A stretch of 23,863 bases of DNA, from the NCBI GenBank assembly GCA_023391335.1, contig JAEWBG010000105.1:1-23863 (forward strand), in the 5' to 3' direction. Positions 1 to 7,610 of this stretch are shown piece after piece. Positions within the stretch are counted from its first letter, which is position 1. Every line of letters begins with the position of its first letter. The stretch comes from Pseudomonadota bacterium (GTDB lineage: Bacteria; Pseudomonadota; Gammaproteobacteria; Steroidobacterales; Steroidobacteraceae). The notes under the pieces were generated by a model. It was not told the DNA's origin, made no database searches, and saw only the letters and a list, made by a program, of their open reading frames with translations. The position numbers and the translations under genes were made by a program.

Positions 1-84
1 CCTCACGCCTCACGCCTCACGCTTCACGCTTCACGCTTCACGCTTCACGTTTCTCGTTTCACGTTTCCCGTTTCCCGTTTCCTG
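1..84. repeat. Heptamer tandem array, 12 units
   Basis: Twelve consecutive 7-nt units run without interruption. They drift from CCTCACG (three units) to CTTCACG (four), then TTTCTCG, TTTCACG, TTTCCCG (two) and TTTCCTG. The gradual change of unit along the array suggests growth by slippage with mutation. The array may continue left of the window. It runs directly into the dispersed ~55-bp element that starts at 82. A second short run, three GTTTCCC units, lies at 134-154 on the other side of that element. Confidence 0.95.
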
Positions 85-154
85 CCGCACATGGATGTGC
101 CAATGCCGCGAAAGCAGGACGCTGAGAGCGGCCGTTTCCCGTTTCCCGTTTCCC
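82..154 (+). repeat. Dispersed ~55-bp element, copy 1, with flanking heptamers
   Basis: Positions 82-135 match the reverse complement of 12217-12271 with about six substitutions and one indel. The element contains a small dyad, GCACAT-GG-ATGTGC (87-100), followed by AATGCCGCG. In this copy it is followed by three GTTTCCC heptamers. In copy 2 the corresponding side carries CGTCACC and CGTCATC heptamers. It lies just upstream of the esterase start, so it may be in that gene's 5' region. No open reading frame is implied; the long upstream extension of the esterase frame through this element is an accident of the repeat. Confidence 0.85.
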
Positions 155-201
155 CTCTAAGCTTCGCGCTCAGATTCCAAAAATATCGACAAGGGGAAGC
201 C

Positions 202-1185
202 ATGCTCAAGCCTGCCAAGATTCTGCTGCTCGCAGCGGCCCTTTCGCTGTGTGCGCATGCCGCACTCAGTGCTGCGGATGCACAGCCGAGTACGTCGCGC
301 AAACCGGGCGAGTATCCGCTCACTGCAGACTCACTCGTGCAGCCAAACGTGCCGCAGGGCAAGCTCGAGGGTCCGCTGGAATTCCATAGCAAGTTCATTC
401 CAAATACGGTGCGGCGGTATTGGATCTTCGTTCCCGCGCAATACGACGGGAAGAAGGCAGCCAGTGTGCTGGTATTCCAGGACGGTCAGCGCGCAACCAA
501 TCCGAATGGCCCGTTGCGAGTCCAGAACGTGCTGACCAATCTGATCCACAAGGGCGAGGTACCGGTGACGATCGGCATCTTCGTCACGCCCGGGAACACG
601 AGCGACCGCTACCCAGACAACCTCGGCATGAGCAATCCGAATCATCGTGCCGAGGAGTACGACGCTCTCAACGACGCCTATGCGCGATTCGTCATCGACG
701 AGCTGCTTCCGACCGTGGGCGCGAAGTACCGGCTCACCGATGACCCGGAACAACGCGTCATTGGCGGCACGAGCAGCGGCGCAATCTGCGCGTTCACGGT
801 TGCGTGGCGGCACCCTGAAGCGTTTCACAAAGTGATCAGCATGATCGGCAGCTTCACTGGGATTGGTTATCGCCCAGCCGACGGCGACAAAGTGTTTCCC
901 GGGGGCGATCTATATCCGACGTTGATCCGCAAGAATCCGATCAAGCCACTGAAGATCTTCTTGCAGGACGGTTCAAACGATCTCGATAACGAACACGGAA
1001 ATTGGTTCTTAGCCAATCAGCAAATGCTCAAGGCATTGGAATGGGCGAATGCCGAAGCGGATCGCACACACTCAAGTGGTCCGCGCTACCGCATCGCCCA
1101 CGTCTGGGGCGATGGCTCGCATTCAGATGATCATGGCGGCGCGATTCTGCCGGATGTTCTTCGATGGATGTGGGCCGATAAATAA
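202..1185 (+). CDS. Secreted Fes-like alpha/beta hydrolase (esterase family)
   Basis: This is a 327-residue exported esterase resembling the enterochelin-esterase (Fes/IroE-like, COG2382) group; the substrate cannot be told. The frame is open from 91, but the start at 202 is chosen. It follows an AAGGGGAAG ribosome site, and the protein then begins with a clear Sec signal peptide (hydrophobic residues about 7-24, A-rich cleavage region). The nucleophile elbow GTSSG places the catalytic serine at about residue 191. A candidate acid is Asp256 or Asp260 in LQDGSNDLDN. The catalytic histidine is His307 or His311 in DGSHSDDHGGA. It is monocistronic: a repeat region precedes it and the minus-strand dehydrogenase converges on it. 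A siderophore role is not supported by neighbours; acyl-ester or xylan-ester cleavage is equally possible. Confidence 0.85.
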   Translation: MLKPAKILLLAAALSLCAHAALSAADAQPSTSRKPGEYPLTADSLVQPNVPQGKLEGPLEFHSKFIPNTVRRYWIFVPAQYDGKKAASVLVFQDGQRATNPNGPLRVQNVLTNLIHKGEVPVTIGIFVTPGNTSDRYPDNLGMSNPNHRAEEYDALNDAYARFVIDELLPTVGAKYRLTDDPEQRVIGGTSSGAICAFTVAWRHPEAFHKVISMIGSFTGIGYRPADGDKVFPGGDLYPTLIRKNPIKPLKIFLQDGSNDLDNEHGNWFLANQQMLKALEWANAEADRTHSSGPRYRIAHVWGDGSHSDDHGGAILPDVLRWMWADK

Positions 1186-1197
1186 AGACGAAGATTC

Positions 1198-1351
1198 AGA
1201 CGCAACACAAAGAACGCATAGAAAACTGAGTAAGGTTCTCTAACTACTAGCGATCGGGCCACGCTAGCTTGACTCATATGGCGTACCCGGCAACAGGTCA
1301 TCCCTCTACATTTTTCCTTTGTGCGCTTTGCGTTGCGTCCGATCCGATCTT
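1198..1351. repeat. Inverted pair of 9-nt-period repeats (site A)
   Basis: The left arm (about 1198-1224) has the core GACGCAACACAAAG followed by AACGCATAGAAAA. The right arm (1311-1341) is its near reverse complement, with TTTGTGCGC and TTTGCGTTG units. The arms are about 90 bp apart and lie between the converging 3' ends of the esterase and the dehydrogenase. A transcript from either side could fold here, so it may serve as a two-way transcript end. The same sequence family recurs at 12301-12443 and 23629-23798. Confidence 0.8.
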
Positions 1352-1358
1352 CGATTTG

Positions 1359-2801
1359 TCAGTTCGCCGGTACCAATCTCACCAACTGCCCAAACTTTCC
1401 GAAGCGCTCGATGGCGATGTAGATGTAGCCATCGGGGCCGGTATGAATGTCGCGAATGCGGCCCATGCCTTTAACGAGCACTTCTTGCTTCACGACACGC
1501 TCGCCATCGATCTGAATGCGGATCAGGTCTTGCGCAGTCAATGAGCCGATCAGCATCTGATTGCGCCAGTGGTGGAATTTATCGCCGCTGTAGAACTCAA
1601 TCGCGGTCGGCGAAATCGACGGCACCCAAAATGTCGCTGGATCTTGCAGGCCAGGGCGTGAGGTTTCATTCGTGATGATGGAACCATCGTCATCGACGCC
1701 ATGAGTGACGAGCGGCCACCCGTAGTTCTCGCCTTTGTGCAGAGCGTTGAGTTCATCGCCGCCCTTCGGTCCATGCTCGGTTTCCCATAGCACGCCCGTG
1801 CGCGGATCGACGCCAAGCCCTTGCGGATTGCGATGGCCGTACGTCCAAACGGCACCGACCGCGTCTGTTTGATGTGCGAATGGGTTGTCAGCGGGGATGC
1901 TGCCATCATCGTTCACGCGGAAGACTTTGCCGAATGGCGCGGAGACTCGTTGTGCTTGGTCGCGATGGCCACGATCGCCAATCGAGAAGAACAGCTTGCC
2001 CTTGACGAACAGTAGCCGCGAGCCGAAGTGAATGTTCGACTCGAAATACTCTGTCGGTTTTGCGACCCAAATGTCCTGCTGATCGACCCAGTGACCGTTC
2101 TTGATGCGGCCGCGCACGATCTTCGTCATCGAAGTGCCGGCCTCCGTGCCGGGTTCCGCAAACGACAGGTAGATCCAGCCGTTGTGTGCGTAGTCGGGAT
2201 GCAGTGCGAGGGACATCAATCCCCCATCTTGGCGCGCCCATACTTGCGGCAGGCCTACGATCGGATCGGAGACTTTGCCGTGATCCAATACGCGCAAGCG
2301 TCCCGGCCGTTCGGTAAATAAAATTCCGCCGTCGGGCAGAAATGCAAACGACCACGGTGTTTCCAGTTCGCTTGCCAGTACCTCGACAGAAAATTTTTCG
2401 AGTTCGGTATCGAAGACTTTGTGATCGAAGCCCGCGAGCGACTTCTCTGCCATCATCTTCCCGAAGTTCTGAATCGTGGCAATGAAGTGCGCGAGCGAAT
2501 CGATCTGCTCTTTGCTCAACGAATTCTTGAAAGCAGGCATTCCGTTCGTCGGCCTGCCCTCGGCGATCACTTGCGCGTAATCCGCTTCGTTGTGCGATTG
2601 AATCCAATCGCCGCGGATCAATGGCGGCGCGCGGCCGCCAGTGAGGCCCTGACCGTGACAAGACATGCAGTATTGATTCGCGAGTTCAAATCCGTGGCGA
2701 TCATATGGCCAGTGTGGAGCCTCCTGAGGGGTCACCGTGGCAGCCGCAGCCACCGACGCGAATAGGAACAGTGACGATGCAAGCGCGGATTTAATGAGCA
2801 T
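1359..2801 (-). CDS. PQQ-dependent sugar dehydrogenase with N-terminal cytochrome c domain
   Basis: This 480-residue periplasmic protein should oxidise a sugar or similar alcohol with PQQ and pass electrons to its own haem. A Sec signal peptide covers residues 1-21. A small class I cytochrome c domain follows: haem motif CMSCH at 45-49, probable axial Met88 in NGMPAF. From about 135 a glucose/sorbosone dehydrogenase six-bladed propeller begins. It keeps the landmark residues of soluble glucose dehydrogenase: His201 in LALHPD (general base), Arg324 in GHRNPQG (PQQ contact) and the TEHGPKGGDELN segment at 341-352 (calcium/PQQ region). The haem-propeller fusion is known in this superfamily. No PQQ synthesis genes are in the window. 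It lies 145 bp downstream of, and in the same direction as, the TIM-barrel gene, with a hairpin between. The ribosome site is weak. The exact sugar is unknown. Confidence 0.9.
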   Translation of the reverse strand: MLIKSALASSLFLFASVAAAATVTPQEAPHWPYDRHGFELANQYCMSCHGQGLTGGRAPPLIRGDWIQSHNEADYAQVIAEGRPTNGMPAFKNSLSKEQIDSLAHFIATIQNFGKMMAEKSLAGFDHKVFDTELEKFSVEVLASELETPWSFAFLPDGGILFTERPGRLRVLDHGKVSDPIVGLPQVWARQDGGLMSLALHPDYAHNGWIYLSFAEPGTEAGTSMTKIVRGRIKNGHWVDQQDIWVAKPTEYFESNIHFGSRLLFVKGKLFFSIGDRGHRDQAQRVSAPFGKVFRVNDDGSIPADNPFAHQTDAVGAVWTYGHRNPQGLGVDPRTGVLWETEHGPKGGDELNALHKGENYGWPLVTHGVDDDGSIITNETSRPGLQDPATFWVPSISPTAIEFYSGDKFHHWRNQMLIGSLTAQDLIRIQIDGERVVKQEVLVKGMGRIRDIHTGPDGYIYIAIERFGKFGQLVRLVPAN

Positions 2802-2908
2802 AGGACCGATGGATGTGAACGTTTGTTGTTTCGAAAACCAAGGCTGCGCACCCTTACCAAGGCACCGCGCCGTGCGGGTCTTACGATCGTTGCAACAGAC
2901 TTGAGGAG

Positions 2909-2942
2909 AGGATGCGAGCGTCGCTGCGCTCGCATCCTTTTA
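2909..2942. terminator. Perfect 12-bp hairpin after the TIM-barrel gene
   Basis: AGGATGCGAGCG (2909-2920) pairs exactly with CGCTCGCATCCT (2927-2938) across a 6-nt loop. A TTTT run follows on the plus strand, so the intrinsic-terminator pattern is best on plus. On minus, where the stop codon of the gene is only 8 nt upstream, the stem is preceded by AAAA and followed by CTCTCCTC. It probably still ends or attenuates the minus transcript before the dehydrogenase. Confidence 0.65.
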
Positions 2943-2946
2943 GCCG

Positions 2947-4827
2947 TTACTGCACGCGGAAAGCGCGGAACGAGTGCGGTGGAATCGTAAATGCAGCAAT
3001 CTTCGCAACCGGAACTTCGGGTTTGCCCCAACCTGGACTTTCCTTACGCTCGTTAGTTCCGATCTTCTCGCCCGAGGCGATGTCCTGAATTTGATTCGCC
3101 TTCAGGCCCAGAGACACGCCGGCCTTCACTGCTTCGTCGCGGAAGTTTTCGACGATGAATGTGCCGTTGTCATAGAGGAACAGGCTCACCTTCGACGGCG
3201 CCTCTAGTTGCACCGGCAAGTGCTTGGTGAGGATGCGGCGAATCGCGTTGAGCACCGCTTCCGGGTAATGGTAGAGGTCGGCGAAGTTCTCCGGGATTGT
3301 CAGCACCTGCAATTGCCCGTCGATGTAGTCGGCGTCGTGGAGCAGCGGCCATCCGTTGTCACCATCGATTGCCGAAACGAGTTCCCAAGAATCGTTCGTC
3401 TTGTAGCCGATCTGCGGAATAAGGATGGGCTTATCACCCTCGATCAGATTGAAGCGACGGCCCGTCTTGAAGTCCTTCACCAATGCGACGCGACCCGTAT
3501 CTTCGATTTCCGCGATGTGTTCGATGCCGCGACCTTGCAGCGCTTTCAGCAATCCCGACGTGATGACGATCGTGTTGCCGGCATGCACATGCTTTTCGAT
3601 CTTGTCCACGATCTTCGGATCATCGGCTGCTTGAGCGGTCAGCAGTACGATTGGGTCGTTCTCGGGGAAGGACGTCACCATCTCCATGGGCAGTCCAATC
3701 ATGCCTAGATAGTTCTGCAGAAATGCTTCGCCGCCCGAATGGAATGGCTTATAGCTCTTGAGTCCAATGGGCTTGCCGAGCGCGCCTAGCACTTTGTCGA
3801 CTGATTCGAACGAGACGCCCGCAACGCGCGCGTAGCTGGTTGCCTTCGCTCCGTTCGCAAGCGGCTTGAGCAATGCCTCGTAATCGAAGCTCGTGGGTTG
3901 ATCCTGCCAAGGAGCGCGATGCTGCTGATCGAGCGGATAGTGCATCTGGCGAACATCGAACAACGTGATTTCCGGCGCCGCCTTCGCAAATAAAGTGAGC
4001 CAGAGCTGCTCTGCATAGCGGTCGTAGTAGCGAGCTCCGCCTGTATCGACCCAACCACCGCCATTGCGACCCGGCGCGATATTCGAGAAGTACCGCATGA
4101 TGTTGTAGCTGAGATACGGCTGCAGATGCTGATCCGCGAGCACCGCATCGCGCGTTTCGGTGCCGGTGTAGATGCCGTCGAAAATCGCCGGCTCCTTCTC
4201 CAGGTTGAAGCCCAAACCTTGGAAATGGTCGTACCAATTCGGATACTTGATCACGACCTTCACGTTCGGATTGACCTTCTTCGCAGGGCCGACCACTAGA
4301 TCGCGCGCCGCATCGGCCATGAGCTGTAAGCGATACTGCGTCCAGCTGCGATCGCCTTTTGCTTTCCAGTCGTATTCGGACTTCGCACTAGTGAAGAAGA
4401 AGTCATCGAGAATGAATTCATCGAAGTGGCGCGCCGTGTGCTCCACGATCTCCTGCACTTTGCGACGATGCTCGGGATTCGAGTACGAGAACGTCTCGAA
4501 CCGATTGCTCTCATCGATCGTGAAGGTAATGCCACCGGCGGTTTTGACGCCGTGCTTGGCGAAGAAGGCTTTGGCCGCCTCGATAGTTTTGTCATCGACG
4601 ATGAGCAGATCCCGATGCGTTTCGAGATAAACCTTATCGACGTGGACCTGACTCGAAAGTTCTTTCCATCGAGCTTCCAGCCAAGCTGGATCGGCCATTT
4701 CCTTCACTTCATAGGCACGGCAGTAAACGGAAACTTTGAAGTTGTCGTAAGCGTGGACGGGGGGGCTGGATAACGCGATTGCAACAAGCACGGCCGCGCA
4801 TACCGCACGGAATGCGTTCGATCTCAT
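2947..4827 (-). CDS. Secreted TIM-barrel hydrolase-like protein of unknown specificity
   Basis: I do not recognise a named family. The 626-residue protein has a Sec signal peptide ending near Ala26 (PPVHA). The first ~340 residues alternate strands and helices as in a beta/alpha barrel. Strand-end motifs resemble glycoside hydrolases: YLETHR (68-72), EFILDDFFFT with paired Asp141-Asp142, VVIKYPNWYDHF (191-202) and DGIYTGTETR (217-226). A second region around 390-430 (PIVLLTAQ..., NTIVITSG) resembles the amidotransferase-like domain found in barrel enzymes such as GH42. A beta-rich tail follows. A periplasmic glycoside hydrolase is the best inference; Asp141/Asp142 and Glu223 are candidate catalytic residues. 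The start has a good GAGGAG site 9 nt upstream. A 19-bp dyad lies about 31 bp before the start. The neighbouring sugar dehydrogenase would fit a carbohydrate role. Confidence 0.7.
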   Translation of the reverse strand: MRSNAFRAVCAAVLVAIALSSPPVHAYDNFKVSVYCRAYEVKEMADPAWLEARWKELSSQVHVDKVYLETHRDLLIVDDKTIEAAKAFFAKHGVKTAGGITFTIDESNRFETFSYSNPEHRRKVQEIVEHTARHFDEFILDDFFFTSAKSEYDWKAKGDRSWTQYRLQLMADAARDLVVGPAKKVNPNVKVVIKYPNWYDHFQGLGFNLEKEPAIFDGIYTGTETRDAVLADQHLQPYLSYNIMRYFSNIAPGRNGGGWVDTGGARYYDRYAEQLWLTLFAKAAPEITLFDVRQMHYPLDQQHRAPWQDQPTSFDYEALLKPLANGAKATSYARVAGVSFESVDKVLGALGKPIGLKSYKPFHSGGEAFLQNYLGMIGLPMEMVTSFPENDPIVLLTAQAADDPKIVDKIEKHVHAGNTIVITSGLLKALQGRGIEHIAEIEDTGRVALVKDFKTGRRFNLIEGDKPILIPQIGYKTNDSWELVSAIDGDNGWPLLHDADYIDGQLQVLTIPENFADLYHYPEAVLNAIRRILTKHLPVQLEAPSKVSLFLYDNGTFIVENFRDEAVKAGVSLGLKANQIQDIASGEKIGTNERKESPGWGKPEVPVAKIAAFTIPPHSFRAFRVQ

Positions 4828-4857
4828 CTGGGGTTCTCCTCGCGATTTTTTGTTGAT

Positions 4858-4876
4858 GCGCGATGACTCATCGCGC
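4858..4876. promoter_or_regulatory. 19-bp palindrome upstream of the TIM-barrel gene
   Basis: GCGCGATGA-C-TCATCGCGC is a perfect 9-bp inverted repeat around one central base, 31-49 bp before the minus-strand start at 4827. Its odd-centred symmetry fits a dimeric repressor site in the promoter or 5' leader. As RNA the one-base loop cannot form, so the hairpin would have to open at its centre. No regulator gene is adjacent, so assignment to a family is not possible. Confidence 0.5.
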
Positions 4877-4979
4877 GTCGTTGCTGCCTCAATGGCAGCT
4901 CGACAGCTTCCGCGTCCTCACGTCGTCCCCCCCGGATTCGACGGAGCTCTGCCGCGTGCGAACATTAACATAGTGACTT

Positions 4980-5136
4980 GCGGATAGCGGATGGTGAATA
5001 GTCCAGAAAGGCGGCGGACCAGTCGATGCTGTTCCTTGCTATTCGGAGTCAGACAGTTCCTTTCGAGACTCTCGCTTCTTACCCAGTCACAATCCGCTAT
5101 CCGCCAGTCACGACCATTCCGTTCACCATCAGTTCA
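4980..5136. repeat. Heptamer-type inverted repeat
   Basis: GCGGATAGCGGAT (4980-4992) is matched exactly in reverse complement at 5092-5104. Directly after it, GATGGTGAA (4990-4998) is matched in reverse complement at 5122-5130. The order is A-B then A'-B', so the two pairings are crossed, not nested. The right side reads as 7-nt units of CTATCCG, ACCATTC and GTTCACC types. This is the same period-7 habit as the array at 1-84, with different unit sequences. Confidence 0.75.
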
Positions 5137-5172
5137 CGCGCGTAGTCCAATGATGTACCCGGGCAGTACTGG

Positions 5173-7308
5173 ATGAGAGTTATGCGAACCGCTTCTGTGA
5201 AATTGCGTCAAGGCGTGATGCCGTGGCTCCTAGGCATCCTCGGGCTGCTAATGCTGCATCAGTTGGCCTCGGCCGAAGATGTGCAAACCGATCCTCCAGG
5301 TCGCGTAGCACGACTGAGCTTCATCCAGGGTGAGGTGACGCTCGCGCCGGCCGGCACCGAGGACTGGGTCGATGCGACCTTGAACCGTCCGCTCACGAGC
5401 GGCGATCGGGTCTGGACGGACGACCATGCGCGCGCTGAATTGCAGGTGGGCGGCGCGGCCGTGAATTTGGACGAGCACACCGGATTTAGCTTCGTCGACT
5501 TGGACGACGAGGTCATGCAAATGAGCGTGACGGAAGGTGCCGCCACTATCCGCGTGCACAGCCGCCGCGAAAACGAAAAGATCACCGTCGAGACGCCGAA
5601 TGGATCGGTCGAGATTCTGCATCCCGGCGAATATCACATCGAGGTCAATCCCGATAACGATCGCACGATCGTGAAGACTCGCAGCGGCGAAGCCGAGATG
5701 GTGGTCGATGGCACGACGTATCCGGTCAAGTCAGGCGAACAAGGCGAATTCGCAGGGCTCGAACACGTCACAGCAAACATCGATCGCATCGGTCCACGCA
5801 CTGATTTCGAAAACTGGGCCAACGAACGCGATCAGCAATCGCGCAATGCGCGCTCGAACAAATATGTGTCCGAAGAAGTTGTCGGTTACGAAGACCTCGA
5901 CGATCACGGCGATTGGATCGAAGAACCCGAGTACGGTTACGTTTGGCGCCCGCGTTACGTGGTGCACGATTGGGCACCCTATCGAGATGGCCGCTGGGTC
6001 TGGGTTGCGCCGTGGGGTTGGACGTGGGTCGACAACGCGCCGTGGGGATTCGCACCGTTTCACTACGGCCGTTGGGTCTATCTAAATCGCGGCTGGTGCT
6101 GGGTGCCGGGTCCGCGTCACCTGCATCCCGTGTATTCACCCGCCTTCGTTGGCTGGGTTGGATCGCCGGGCGTGAGCGTGTCCGTTTCGATCGGGCCTGG
6201 CGTGGGCTGGTTCCCGCTCGGGCCGCGCGAAGTGTATGTGCCGTGCTATCGCCATTCGCCCCGATACATCCGCTACATCAACGCATCGAACACGGTGATC
6301 GTCGATAACCGACAAATCACCAATATCTATGTAGGCCGCGGGCCGAGCCCACGCTATCGGTACTGGCACAACCCGCGTGCAGTGACGGTCGTCACTCGAG
6401 AGCATTTCATCCATAGCGCTCCGGTACGCGATCATCTGGTTCGAGTGAATGAACGCGAATTGCGCGACATGCAAGTTCACCCTCGCGCACCAGCACTCGC
6501 GCCGACACGCGAGAGTGTCCTAGCGGGAAGGAGAGTCACGCCTGTCGCGGCGCGCCACATTGAACAAGAGCGCACGATCGCTAATCGCATCGGCACCCCG
6601 AATCGAATGTCGTTTGAGGATGAACGCCGTGCGATCGAAGCGAATCACGGTCGCCCCGTGGATCGCACGCGCTTGTACACGCCCCGTCCATCGCAAGCGA
6701 CGCCCACCGTGCGCGACACACGCGTCAATACGCCATCGCGAGCTGGCGATGTGCGCAGCCCGACGCCGAATCGCGCCTTCACGAGTCGCGATGCCGCGGT
6801 GCGTCCGCAGAGCGATCGGCAAGTCGGCACATGGAACACAGATCGCAGAAACAATGACGCTCGTGCGACGGAACGTGTGGCTCCGCCAACGAGGTTAGAG
6901 AGCGCGACGCGCACTCAAAACAGTGGCCGCATCACGGCACCCAGTAGTCCGCGCGCGAACGGCGAACGCGAATTCCGCAGCGGCCCTGCTCCGCGCATTC
7001 AACGCGCAGAGCCTCAAGAGACATCGCCGCCTCGCTCGGAATACGTGCGCCCGCAATCGCAGCCGCACATGTCGTCACCTCGCACCGAACCACGCGAGAA
7101 CTTCCAGTCACGGCCGCAAACTCGTCAGCCGCCCACGAGCCGTATCGAACAGCCACGGTCTGAATCACGATCCGACTTCTCGCGTCCGCAGACTTCGCGC
7201 CAAGAAATTACCAGTCCTGCACCGCGTACCGAGAATCGCGGCAACGGCAGCGCTGATCGCGCGCAACATAACGGCAACTCTCGACGGTTTGATGCTCGGG
7301 ATCGGTGA
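5173..7308 (+). CDS. FecR-domain, DUF6600 secreted protein with Arg/Pro-rich tail
   Basis: This 711-residue exported protein has an N-terminal signal or anchor (hydrophobic residues about 17-34). A FecR-type beta domain follows (about 45-195; SFIQGEVTLA, VETPNGSVEILHPGEYHIEV). Then comes a Trp/Tyr-rich DUF6600 region (about 240-380; repeats of GYVWRP, GRWVWVAPWGW, YGRWVYL). The last ~300 residues are low-complexity and rich in Arg, Pro, Ser and Thr, probably disordered. Proteins of this type are common in proteobacteria, but their role is not established; FecR domains otherwise sense or scaffold in the periplasm. No sigma factor or TonB receptor gene is adjacent, so this is not a standard FecIR unit. 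Two starts nine bases apart (5173, 5182) are possible; neither has a strong ribosome site. The basic tail makes other reading frames open, giving spurious long ORFs. Confidence 0.85.
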   Translation: MRVMRTASVKLRQGVMPWLLGILGLLMLHQLASAEDVQTDPPGRVARLSFIQGEVTLAPAGTEDWVDATLNRPLTSGDRVWTDDHARAELQVGGAAVNLDEHTGFSFVDLDDEVMQMSVTEGAATIRVHSRRENEKITVETPNGSVEILHPGEYHIEVNPDNDRTIVKTRSGEAEMVVDGTTYPVKSGEQGEFAGLEHVTANIDRIGPRTDFENWANERDQQSRNARSNKYVSEEVVGYEDLDDHGDWIEEPEYGYVWRPRYVVHDWAPYRDGRWVWVAPWGWTWVDNAPWGFAPFHYGRWVYLNRGWCWVPGPRHLHPVYSPAFVGWVGSPGVSVSVSIGPGVGWFPLGPREVYVPCYRHSPRYIRYINASNTVIVDNRQITNIYVGRGPSPRYRYWHNPRAVTVVTREHFIHSAPVRDHLVRVNERELRDMQVHPRAPALAPTRESVLAGRRVTPVAARHIEQERTIANRIGTPNRMSFEDERRAIEANHGRPVDRTRLYTPRPSQATPTVRDTRVNTPSRAGDVRSPTPNRAFTSRDAAVRPQSDRQVGTWNTDRRNNDARATERVAPPTRLESATRTQNSGRITAPSSPRANGEREFRSGPAPRIQRAEPQETSPPRSEYVRPQSQPHMSSPRTEPRENFQSRPQTRQPPTSRIEQPRSESRSDFSRPQTSRQEITSPAPRTENRGNGSADRAQHNGNSRRFDARDR

Positions 7309-7342
7309 GAGTCGGAGCTCAGATCTGACGGATGAAATGACG

Positions 7343-7474
7343 GATCGCTGCGCGATCAGGAAGGACTCACGTCAGGTGGGACGCTCGCGCGTCAGGAAGG
7401 AACGTCATGACAGGCGAAGAGGCAGACGCTCACGCGCAAGCAAGCCTAGCGGCAAGCGAGCCGTTGGCAGGAAG
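7343..7474 (-). repeat. Mini-hairpin chain, seven stems, spacer AGGAAG on plus
   Basis: Seven short perfect stems follow one another, most with 6-nt gaps. On the plus strand they are GATCGC-TGC-GCGATC (7343-7357), GAC-TCAC-GTC (7364-7373), GACGC-TCGC-GCGTC (7380-7393), GTC-AT-GAC (7404-7411), CGC-TCAC-GCG (7427-7436), GCC-TAGC-GGC (7444-7453) and GCC-GTT-GGC (7460-7468). Spacers are AGGAAG, AGGTGG, AGGAAG, a longer stretch, then AAGCGA and AGGAAG. On the minus strand the loops read GCA, GTGA, GCGA, GTGA and GCTA, and the spacers CTTCCT or CCACCT. This is the same grammar as the chains at 7651-7942, 14515-14582 and 17639-17704. Confidence 0.8.
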
Positions 7475-7610
7475 AACGAGCCAATGGCGAATCACACCGC
7501 GCACTTCAAACGCGCAGCGCACATACGGATGGGCTCTCGCCTGCGCGGGAGTGACCAATCTATTTGTTGCCTGATCGAGTCCTTGTCTGCCTGCGGGTTA
7601 AGCTCCCTGC

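Larger units (their letters stand above)
4828..5172. other. 345-bp divergent intergenic region
   Basis: This region separates the minus-strand TIM-barrel gene from the plus-strand FecR-domain gene and must hold both promoters. It contains the 19-bp palindrome at 4858-4876 and a heptamer-type inverted repeat at 4980-5130. A plausible minus-strand -10 box, TATGTT, lies near 4968-4973, but no convincing -35 box goes with it. No small gene with a ribosome site was found. Confidence 0.7.

Noticed and set aside
1..154. Coding extension of the esterase from 91
   Set aside because: The frame crosses the dispersed element and heptamers; a signal peptide and ribosome site fit the start at 202.
1906..2661. 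251-codon minus frame inside the dehydrogenase
   Set aside because: It is an Arg-rich alternate frame of a gene with intact cytochrome and propeller motifs; no sign of overlap coding.
3208..3708. 166-codon plus-strand frame opposite the TIM-barrel gene
   Set aside because: It is antisense to a gene with a signal peptide and good ribosome site, and its product has no recognisable features.
7540..7553. GC-rich inverted motif (CTCTCGCCTGCGCGGGAG) as a terminator or REP element
   Set aside because: The stem is imperfect, no T-run follows, and a single copy in the window is not enough to call a family.
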